From the NCBI GenBank assembly GCA_964346295.1, contig CAYFUG010000002.1, forward strand, positions 1 to 64,000: a DNA stretch of 64,000 nucleotides, in the 5' to 3' direction. The stretch is from CAYFUG01 sp964346295. GTDB lineage: Bacteria > Patescibacteriota > Minisyncoccia > Moranbacterales > DUUL01. The first letter of the stretch is position 1. The number at the start of each line of letters is the position of its first letter. Below the pieces are notes generated by a model. It had not been told where the DNA came from. It made no database searches and was given only the letters and a program-made list of their open reading frames with translations. The position numbers and the translations under genes are program-made. Of this stretch, positions 57,955-64,000 are shown piece by piece.

Positions 57955-60042
57955 CTACCTTCCTTGCTGCTTGATTTCCTCCGCTACATTAGCAGGAACC
58001 TGAGCATAATGATCAAATTCCATGGCATAATTGGCTCGGCCTTGAGTCATAGATCGAAGCTGCGTGGCATAACCAAACAAGGAAGCCAGAGGAACTTGAG
58101 CCTTAATTACTTTAACGGCAGCATTTCCTTCTCCTCGATCTTGCATTTCTTCAATCTGACCTCGCTTAGCGTTCAAATCGCCCACTACATCTCCCATAAA
58201 ATTTTCGGGAGTAATTACCTCCACCTTCATAACAGGCTCCAAGATAGCAGGTTTCGCTTGATGACAAGCTTCTTTGAAGGCCATCGAACCGGCAATTTTA
58301 AAGGCTGCCTCTGAAGAGTCCACATCATGATAAGATCCATCATAAAGGGTAACTTTAACATCTACCATCTGATAGCCTGCCAATATTCCATTTTCCATGG
58401 CCTCTTTCACGCCTTTTTCTGCCGCCGGAATAAACTCCACAGGAATTACTCCTCCTTTGATTTCATTAATAAACTCAAAGCCTTTGCCCTCACCTAGAGG
58501 TTCTACCTTGACATGACAATCACCATATTGACCTCGCCCCCCACTCTGACGAATGTATTTACCTTGGGCCTTAGCTTCTTGTAGGATAGTCTCTCGATAA
58601 GCCACTTGGGGTTGTCCCACATTAGCCTCTACCTTAAATTCTCTTTTGAGACGATCCACGATAATATCTAAATGCAACTCTCCCATGCCACTGATAAGGG
58701 TTTGACTAGTCTCCTCGTCAGTACGCACTCGGAAGGTAGGGTCTTCTTCTGCCAACTTCCTAAGTGCCACCGCCATTTTTTCTTGGTCCGCTTTAGTCTT
58801 CGGCTCAATAGCAATCGAAATTACCGGCTCTGGGAATTCAATATTCTCCAGTAACAAAGGATAGTCTTCATCGCAAAGAGTATCTCCAGTGGTGGTATAC
58901 TTGGTTCCCACTAAGGCGCCAATTCCTCCTGAGTAAATTTCGTCCATCTCCTCTCGATGATTAGAGTGCATTCGCAAGATTCTTCCAATTCGCTCCTTTT
59001 TGCCCTTAGAAGAATTGAGGACATAGGAACCCGCTTTTAAAGCTCCCGAATAAACTCGGAAAAAGGTTAATTGACCCACATAAGGATCCGAAGCTACCTT
59101 AAAAGCCAAAGCCGCAAAAGGCTGGTCATCTCCCGCTTTTCGACTAAGTTCTTTTTCAGGATCCGCAATATCCAATCCTTTTACCGGAGGTACTTCTGTA
59201 GGGGAAGGCAGGTAATCCACTACAGCATCTAGCACTCGCTGCACTCCTTTATTTTTAAGAGCAGTTCCAGTTAAAACGGGAATCAAAGTACCAGCGATAG
59301 TTCCCTTTCGCAAGGCCTTCTTGAGCTCTTCTTCGCTAATTTCTTGACCTTCTAAAAATTTTTCGGTAAGGACGTCATCAGTCTCGGCCACTTTTTCTAT
59401 CATTTTATCATGCCATTCTTGAGCTACTTGCTTAAGATCTTCCGGAATCTCCTTTTCATTTACTTCCATTCCATGATTACCCTCAAAGTAGACGGCCTTC
59501 ATCTTCAAGAGATCCACTACTCCCAGATGCTCCCCACTCTGACCAATCGGATACTGAATGGCTACTGCATTAGGAGAAAGCCGATCCCAAATAGAACTCA
59601 AGGCTCTCTCAAAATCAGCGCCTTCTTTATCGATCTTGTTAATAAAGCACACTCGTGGCACATGGTATTTATCGGCTTGGCGCCAAACGGTTTCACTTTG
59701 AGGCTCTACTCCCTCTTTACCGTCAAAGACCACCACACCTCCGTCCAGTACTCGTAAAGAGCGCTCTACCTCCACCGTAAAGTCAACGTGACCAGGGGTG
59801 TCAATGATGTTAATTTGATGATCTTTCCAACTAGAAGTGGTAGCCGCCGAAGTGATAGTAATTCCGCGTTCTCGCTCCTGTTCCATCCAGTCCATCACTG
59901 CCTCTCCTTCGTGAACTTCTCCAATTTTGTGAGAAAGCCCGGTGTAAAATAAAACTCGCTCGGTAGTAGTGGTTTTACCGGCGTCAATGTGAGCAATAAT
60001 TCCAATATTGCGCAATTTTTCAATAGGGGTTTGTCGTGCCAT
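57955..60042 (-). CDS. fusA: elongation factor G
   Basis: 695 residues, normal EF-G. G1 GIIAHIDAGKTTTTERVLFY, ERERGITITSAATT, G3 IIDTPGHVDFTVEVERS, G4 FINKIDKEGADF, domain IV SGGRGQYGDCHVKVEP, and domain V RGQIEEMQDRG. It drives translocation. The usual rpsL-rpsG-fusA-tuf order is not kept: tuf lies 1.6 kb downstream and no rpsG or rpsL was found. Confidence 0.98.
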   Translation of the reverse strand: MARQTPIEKLRNIGIIAHIDAGKTTTTERVLFYTGLSHKIGEVHEGEAVMDWMEQERERGITITSAATTSSWKDHQINIIDTPGHVDFTVEVERSLRVLDGGVVVFDGKEGVEPQSETVWRQADKYHVPRVCFINKIDKEGADFERALSSIWDRLSPNAVAIQYPIGQSGEHLGVVDLLKMKAVYFEGNHGMEVNEKEIPEDLKQVAQEWHDKMIEKVAETDDVLTEKFLEGQEISEEELKKALRKGTIAGTLIPVLTGTALKNKGVQRVLDAVVDYLPSPTEVPPVKGLDIADPEKELSRKAGDDQPFAALAFKVASDPYVGQLTFFRVYSGALKAGSYVLNSSKGKKERIGRILRMHSNHREEMDEIYSGGIGALVGTKYTTTGDTLCDEDYPLLLENIEFPEPVISIAIEPKTKADQEKMAVALRKLAEEDPTFRVRTDEETSQTLISGMGELHLDIIVDRLKREFKVEANVGQPQVAYRETILQEAKAQGKYIRQSGGRGQYGDCHVKVEPLGEGKGFEFINEIKGGVIPVEFIPAAEKGVKEAMENGILAGYQMVDVKVTLYDGSYHDVDSSEAAFKIAGSMAFKEACHQAKPAILEPVMKVEVITPENFMGDVVGDLNAKRGQIEEMQDRGEGNAAVKVIKAQVPLASLFGYATQLRSMTQGRANYAMEFDHYAQVPANVAEEIKQQGR

Positions 60043-60077
60043 GTTTTTGTAAAAAATTAAAATTTCAATTAAGTTGC

Positions 60078-60298
60078 TTAATCATAAAGCCAATAAAACA
60101 AAGGCTTGTTAGAATCATATCCAAAAATATTCACATAAATAATCAACAAAAAAATAGCAGCAGAAACAGTACTAAAGGAGACAAAACAGCGAAAACACTT
60201 GCCGACCACCTTTTTATCTTAAAACCCTTCCAGGAAACAAAAAATATAACTATCGGTAAAATTAAAAAATAGGAAACTGAAAAAACGAAGGTCTTCAT
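60078..60298 (-). pseudogene. small two-TM protein gene frameshifted in a T7 tract
   Basis: ATG at 60298 gives MKTFVFSVSYFLILPIVIFF then VSWKGFKIKRWSASVFAVLS, with two membrane segments, and runs into seven T (A7 on the plus strand at 60148-60154), stopping after 51 residues. With one more T the frame continues LLIIYVNIFGYDSNKPLFYW and LYD to TAA at 60078, giving 73 residues that read as a natural membrane protein end. So a one-base homopolymer loss: real decay or an indel error. Confidence 0.5.
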
Positions 60299-60448
60299 AG
60301 ATAACTCTTAATTGTCAATGTCTTTGATCTCCCTCCCAACACCTTCCTGAGTCAATCTTACCTGCTTCCGATAAAAAAATCAAAAGGATCCGGAAATAAA
60401 AATCCAGATCCCACCAATTCTAAAGGCAATCTAAGTTTTAGTCAAATT
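60299..60448. other. gap between frameshifted genes with terminator
   Basis: Contains the terminator at 60372-60411 and little else. On the minus strand a TTGACA at about 60311-60316 lies just before the small membrane gene. Confidence 0.35.
60372..60411 (-). terminator. rho-independent terminator
   Basis: Minus strand: GGATC-T-GGA, AT-rich loop, TCC-G-GATCC, then TTTTGATTTTTTTAT. It follows the MazG-like gene. Confidence 0.7.
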
Positions 60449-60771
60449 TCAAATATCTTCGCTCTTTATTCTTGTTTCCAATTCATTCATAGTGGACAAA
60501 AAAGATTCCTCCATGTTAACCTCGTATTCTTTGGCTAAAACTAACAAGCAAAAGAGGCAGTCCGATAACTCATGCTTAATCTTAAATCCATATTATCAAT
60601 GGTCCTAATTCCATTTTTAGCCTGAACCAGCTTCATCAAATCTCCCACATCTCCTACCAGCCCCAAAGCAAACTCTTCGTTTGTCCAACTTCTTCCGTGC
60701 TTCTTTTTTTCGAATTCCTTATAAAGCTCCCTAATCTCCAAGGCTCGTTTTTGAATTTCCACTAATTCCAT
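60449..60771 (-). pseudogene. MazG-like NTP pyrophosphohydrolase gene with frameshift
   Basis: ATG at 60771 gives MELVEIQKRALEIRELYKEF, KKKHGRSWTNEEFALGLVGD, VGDLMKLVQAKNGI. Around 60575-60588 the frame is lost and a stop follows. Adding one base (or removing two) restores IKHELSDCLFCLLVLAKEYE then VNMEESFLSTMNELETRIKS, ending at TGA 60449. ELSDCLF is the second metal-binding helix of all-alpha NTP pyrophosphatases, so the intact gene would be about 107 residues. A one-base lesion without a homopolymer. Confidence 0.65.
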
Positions 60772-60793
60772 AAAGATATAATAAGAAATTAAT

Positions 60794-61261
60794 TTATTTG
60801 TAAAAACTTTCAATCGGCTCCATCCCTTCAGGAAATATCGGGGAGTATTTCCCTCTGTCAAGATACTTAGCTAGATTATCAACTCTTCTTCTTAGCTCCT
60901 CTTCTCTTCTTAGCACAATAACACTATCGCCCGAAGCAATCCCGGCATCCGAGCAAACCTCTAAATTCCTAAAAGTATTGCACTCAATTAGAGGCCCCGA
61001 ATCACTCCAATTTTCCATATCATGAATCCAAACATCCGTCATGCGTTCACCGCCAAGACTCCACACAAAAACAATATGATAAGCGCCCTTACTCAAGCCT
61101 TCCAAATGTTTTTTGTAGAGATTATCCAAATGTTCCTGTATGGAATAATTATCCTTCCGATCAAATACTTCATATAAAGGATTCTCATCTCTCACAGGAT
61201 AAACAATCAACTGCAGCTTTCCAATGTTATGATTAAAGGGCTTGAATTGCCTTGCAGCCAT
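60794..61261 (-). CDS. hypothetical protein
   Basis: 155 residues, soluble, mixed alpha/beta. It begins MAARQFKPFNHNIGKLQLIV; a middle strand pair AYHIVFVWSLGGERMTDVWI and a helical end EELRRRVDNLAKYLDRGKYS. No family recognised. It precedes the MazG-like gene by 22 nt on the same strand. Confidence 0.62.
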   Translation of the reverse strand: MAARQFKPFNHNIGKLQLIVYPVRDENPLYEVFDRKDNYSIQEHLDNLYKKHLEGLSKGAYHIVFVWSLGGERMTDVWIHDMENWSDSGPLIECNTFRNLEVCSDAGIASGDSVIVLRREEELRRRVDNLAKYLDRGKYSPIFPEGMEPIESFYK

Positions 61262-61367
61262 AACAATAATTTTACTATTTAACTGAGAAGAATTCTTGGT
61301 CTGACCTTTTTCAATACCAAAGAAATTACGCTTAATTCTCCTTGCGACTTAACATCTTCCCCAAAGA

Positions 61368-62882
61368 CTACCTCAATTCATCCTTCAAAATCGTCATTGC
61401 CAACTGTGGATTGGCTTTCCCCTTGGTTTCTTTCATCACCTGACCCATCAAAAATTTAACCGCATTCTCCTTGCCGGCCTGGTAAGCTTCCACGGAAGCA
61501 GGATTTTGAAAAATCACCCGCTTAACCACTTCTCGCAAAGTATCCTGGTCAGAAGTTTGAGCTAAATCGTTATCGCGAATAATGTCCGAGGGATCACCGC
61601 CTTTTTTGACCAGCTCCAGCATCACCAACTGAGCGGAAGAAGAGTTGATTTCTCCTTGGAAAATAATTTTGGTCAGCTCGGCAAAGTTCTCTGGAGTTAC
61701 CTTCAGTTCACTTACCTCCTGGCCTTCCTGAATCAATAATCTCTGCAGCTCGGTGGTAATATAGTTAGCCGCCAAGCGACAAACCTCGTTTTTATCATCT
61801 TCTTTAAATTTATGACCTTCAGCTTTGAGCCAATTTTCCAGCTCGCTGGTAACCTGCTCAAAGAAATTCGCCAATTCTCGACTCCTCGCCAAAAATTCAG
61901 CACTTTCCTCTCGCAGGCCATATTGCTTCAACAAGCGATCTTTTTTGGCAGCCGGCAGTTCTGGCAACTTTCTCTTGAGTAGTTCAATTTCTGCTTCTTC
62001 AAAGATAATTCGGCGCAAATCCGGCTCGGGAAAGTAGCGATAATCATGGGCATCTTCCTTGGTGCGCTGAGAAAAAGTCTCGCTGCGAGTCTCGTCCCAG
62101 CCCCGAGTTTCTTGAATTACCTGACCACCTTCTTCTAAAACTTCACTTTGGCGAATAACTTCATATTCAATCCCTTTTTCTACTGATCGAAAAGAATTGA
62201 TATTTTTTAGCTCCACCTTAGTGCCGCTAAGCGGGTCCTCGTGCGGCCGATGCAAGGAAACATTGGCCTCGCAACGCATTTGCCCCTTCTCCATATCGGC
62301 CGGCGATACATTAATCGCTCGCAACAAGAGTTGGAGATTTTCACAAAAAGCTCGAGCCTCGGCTGCTGACTGGATGTCCGGATCCGTTACCAGCTCCATC
62401 AGGGGTACTCCGGAGCGGTTATAGTCCACCAGAGTCTCGCCCTTGTCGCCGTGCAGCAATTTTCCGGTGTCCTCTTCCATGTGAATCCGATTGATTCCCA
62501 CTCGCTTAAGATAGGACTCCTCGCCATTTTTACCGCTCACCATAAATTCCAAAAAACCACTTTGACACAACGGTGGCTCGTATTGAGAGATTTGGTAGCC
62601 CTTGGGAAGATCGGGATAGAAATAATTTTTCCGATGAAAGCGGCTCTTGCGATTGACATGGCAATTAAGCGCCAGTCCCGTCTGAATTAAAAACTCCAAA
62701 GCTTTCCGATTGGGCGTTGGCAAGGCTCCTGGCTGTCCTGTGCACACTGGGCAAATATTTTTATTCGGCACCGGCTCTTGACCCATGCCGTTTTTGCAAG
62801 AACAAAACATTTTGCTCTCGGTAGCCAGCTCCACATGCACTTCCATTCCAATAGTCGGTTGATATTTTTCAATTTTATACAT
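61368..62882 (-). CDS. gatB: Asp/Glu-tRNA amidotransferase subunit B
   Basis: 504 residues. GatB recognises misacylated tRNA-Gln/Asn and activates the amide acceptor. Motifs: PTIGMEVHVELATESKMFCS, NKNICPVCTGQPGALPTPN (zinc Cys), FYPDLPKGYQISQYE, GINRIHMEEDTGKLLHGD, DYNRSGVPLMELVTDPDIQS, and the YqeY-like tail with GKANPQLAMTILKDEL. gatA and gatC are not in the window. Confidence 0.97.
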   Translation of the reverse strand: MYKIEKYQPTIGMEVHVELATESKMFCSCKNGMGQEPVPNKNICPVCTGQPGALPTPNRKALEFLIQTGLALNCHVNRKSRFHRKNYFYPDLPKGYQISQYEPPLCQSGFLEFMVSGKNGEESYLKRVGINRIHMEEDTGKLLHGDKGETLVDYNRSGVPLMELVTDPDIQSAAEARAFCENLQLLLRAINVSPADMEKGQMRCEANVSLHRPHEDPLSGTKVELKNINSFRSVEKGIEYEVIRQSEVLEEGGQVIQETRGWDETRSETFSQRTKEDAHDYRYFPEPDLRRIIFEEAEIELLKRKLPELPAAKKDRLLKQYGLREESAEFLARSRELANFFEQVTSELENWLKAEGHKFKEDDKNEVCRLAANYITTELQRLLIQEGQEVSELKVTPENFAELTKIIFQGEINSSSAQLVMLELVKKGGDPSDIIRDNDLAQTSDQDTLREVVKRVIFQNPASVEAYQAGKENAVKFLMGQVMKETKGKANPQLAMTILKDELR

Positions 62883-62909
62883 TGTTATTATTGAGAAAAT
62901 TTTACTAGG

Positions 62910-63482
62910 CTAAGACAAAGCCTCTTCTAATAAAGCAGGAAATCTTTCGCTCTTTAAGTCCTTAAGGCAAAAATGGCCATGATCCTTGAATTCTCTATAC
63001 TTCAAATCTTTTATTACTTGTCTAATCTCCTCTACGCTCTTATGTATTCCCTCATCGTCGTCAGAAGAATTAAAGACAACTAGCTGCCTCACTCTTTCAT
63101 TCAACTGAGGATCAATTTCAAAATCGAAAAATTGACGGCCTTCTCCAGATTCTTTATCGCCTAACCAAGGAGCAACCAATATCACCTTGCCCGCCTCAAT
63201 CCTTTTTTCTTCGCTCAAATATCTAACCAAAAAACCAGCTCCGCAACTATGGCCAACTAACAAAGTAGATTCATCAACAACAAATTGCTCAAATACTTTT
63301 TTCCAACTTTCGTAATCAGGCTCATAAGGCCTGGGCATCTCTGGAGTTTGAGTTAAAACATCCTTTAAAAGCAATTGGTGCTGCAACCAAGGAATCCAAT
63401 GATTATTAGAATCAGAGCTTCTATTCAAGCTATAATATTCTTTTTCAGAGGGCTTGCCATGGATAATTAGGGCTTTCTCCAT
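62910..63482 (-). CDS. RBBP9/YdeN-like serine hydrolase
   Basis: 190 residues. Alpha/beta hydrolase of the RBBP9 family: ALIIHGKPSEKEYYSLNRSS, nucleophile elbow LLVGHSCGAGFLVRYL (GHSCG), and a C-terminal HGHFCLKD carrying the catalytic His. Cytoplasmic. It is 27 nt upstream of gatB. The substrate is unknown. Confidence 0.85.
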   Translation of the reverse strand: MEKALIIHGKPSEKEYYSLNRSSDSNNHWIPWLQHQLLLKDVLTQTPEMPRPYEPDYESWKKVFEQFVVDESTLLVGHSCGAGFLVRYLSEEKRIEAGKVILVAPWLGDKESGEGRQFFDFEIDPQLNERVRQLVVFNSSDDDEGIHKSVEEIRQVIKDLKYREFKDHGHFCLKDLKSERFPALLEEALS

Positions 63483-63564
63483 AAGTTTTACATCAGAAGT
63501 TAGTCCTTACAATAAAGCTCTAGTCTAATTCTAAACCAAAAATCTTTCCTTGTCCAAAAGTTTC

Positions 63565-63846
63565 TCATTCAAAGCCAATGGGATTCTCCTTTTTTTCTGC
63601 CTCGGTCACTTTACCAAATTTCTCTTCGTATTTTTTTAGATTCTCCTCCATGGCCTTAATCATCCGCTTAAAGTGGCCAGGAGAAAGCACTACTCGACTA
63701 TTAAGCGTGCCAGTGGGCGGAAAAACACTTAAAAAATCCAAGACAAACTCTTCTTTGGTGTGAATAATTTGCATCATGTTGGCATATTTGCCTTTCAAAT
63801 CTTCGTCAGAAGCTTTGATTTGAATTTGTTGTTTTTGATTGGTCAT
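63565..63846 (-). CDS. DUF3467 protein
   Basis: 93 residues. The DUF3467 pattern is present: KGKYANMMQIIHTKEEFVLD, FLSVFPPTGTLNSRVVLSPG, HFKRMIKAMEENLKKYEEKF. Small cytoplasmic protein conserved in many bacteria and archaea; function unknown. Confidence 0.9.
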   Translation of the reverse strand: MTNQKQQIQIKASDEDLKGKYANMMQIIHTKEEFVLDFLSVFPPTGTLNSRVVLSPGHFKRMIKAMEENLKKYEEKFGKVTEAEKKENPIGFE

Positions 63847-63882
63847 GTAGTTGGAATTAACAATTTAAAAAACCTGAAACAA

Positions 63883-64000
63883 TTAATCCTTATCCCAGTT
63901 AAGGGGATTATACTCTATGTATTCTCGCAGTTTTTCTAGAGATTTCTCATTGCGGATGATGTGATCGTAATAACTGCGTTGCCAAGAGAAGCCTGCAGTT
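63883..64000 (-). CDS. REP-associated tyrosine transposase, C-terminus (partial)
   Basis: The minus strand, open to the window edge, reads TAGFSWQRSYYDHIIRNEKS then LEKLREYIEYNPLNWDKD and stops at TAA 63883. This is the C-terminal end of the Y1/TnpA_REP (RAYT) family: the FxWQRSyhDHIIRNeksl motif carries the region after the catalytic Tyr. The rest lies beyond the window. RAYTs mobilise REP palindromes, which fits the many palindromic repeats in this window. Confidence 0.85.
   Translation of the reverse strand, partial: TAGFSWQRSYYDHIIRNEKSLEKLREYIEYNPLNWDKD

Noticed and set aside
1..64000. UGA recoding as glycine (Gracilibacteria/Absconditabacteria code)
   Set aside because: UGA ends many well-defined genes (for example 5578, 7004 and 23244), and no conserved Gly is encoded by UGA.

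Overview
The window looks like part of a chromosome of a Patescibacteria/CPR bacterium (Parcubacteria- or Microgenomates-like). The gene mix points there: a DUF4012 protein, a four-domain S1 protein, a short EF-Ts, PSP1, DUF167, DUF2752 and DUF3467 proteins, many small membrane proteins of unknown function, and stand-alone nucleotide salvage genes with almost no central biosynthesis. UGA is used as a normal stop, so the Gracilibacteria/Absconditabacteria code does not apply. Most genes have no visible Shine-Dalgarno sequence. No rRNA, CRISPR array, integrase or plasmid/phage module was seen.

Layout. 1-3.7 kb is a minus-strand dTMP cluster (dcd, thyA, folA, thymidylate kinase-like, YfbR-like HD hydrolase). 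4.1-11.7 kb holds a membrane-anchored protein of unknown function, a 53-residue secreted peptide, an LUD/4Fe-4S protein split by an in-frame stop, a DEDD exonuclease, a 713-residue radical SAM protein, a YgjP-like metallopeptidase, a frameshifted small gene and rpsP. 12-17.5 kb carries a TPR membrane protein, PSP1, tsf, an HD protein, a decayed P-loop ATPase and rpsB. Two 230-bp direct repeats sit upstream of rpsB. 18.3-22 kb has DUF4012, MazG-like and O-antigen-ligase-like genes. 22.1-28.5 kb is a plus-strand run (half-permeases, RNA/DNA methyltransferase, Nudix, kinase, cysS) interrupted by a minus-strand tRNA-like gene with an 18-bp anticodon arm. 28.5-37.9 kb has envelope proteins, dus, an AI-2E transporter, DedA, 3-methyladenine glycosylase, Nudix and MBL genes.

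38-48.4 kb is minus strand: a GT2 glycosyltransferase, YggU, an NrdG-like activase, ftsH, tilS, a cytidylate kinase-like gene and a ribosomal-S1-like gene. 48.7-54.2 kb has an aminotransferase, a candidate non-coding RNA with a near-consensus promoter, a PemK toxin, rdgB flanked by two paralogous small membrane proteins, a TyrA-chorismate mutase fusion and a prephenate dehydratase. 54.3-64 kb has clpP, tuf, fusA, gatB, an RBBP9-like hydrolase, DUF3467 and, at the right edge, the C-terminus of a REP-associated tyrosine transposase (RAYT).

The most distinctive feature is not a gene cluster. It is a population of short palindromic repeats: one family of about 100-160 bp with terminal inverted repeats and at least seven copies (one forming coding sequence inside dus), a CCCCCTTT-type hairpin family (in tilS, in dus and before a permease gene), a CCATGG-centred palindrome nested inside a copy of the first family, and an ATTCCGGA hairpin. 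The transposase fragment at the edge may belong to a RAYT system that mobilises one of them. Four further loci carry frameshifts or stops (small gene at 10.9 kb, ATPase at 16.4 kb, small membrane gene at 60.2 kb, MazG-like gene at 60.6 kb), so either decay or assembly indels are common here.
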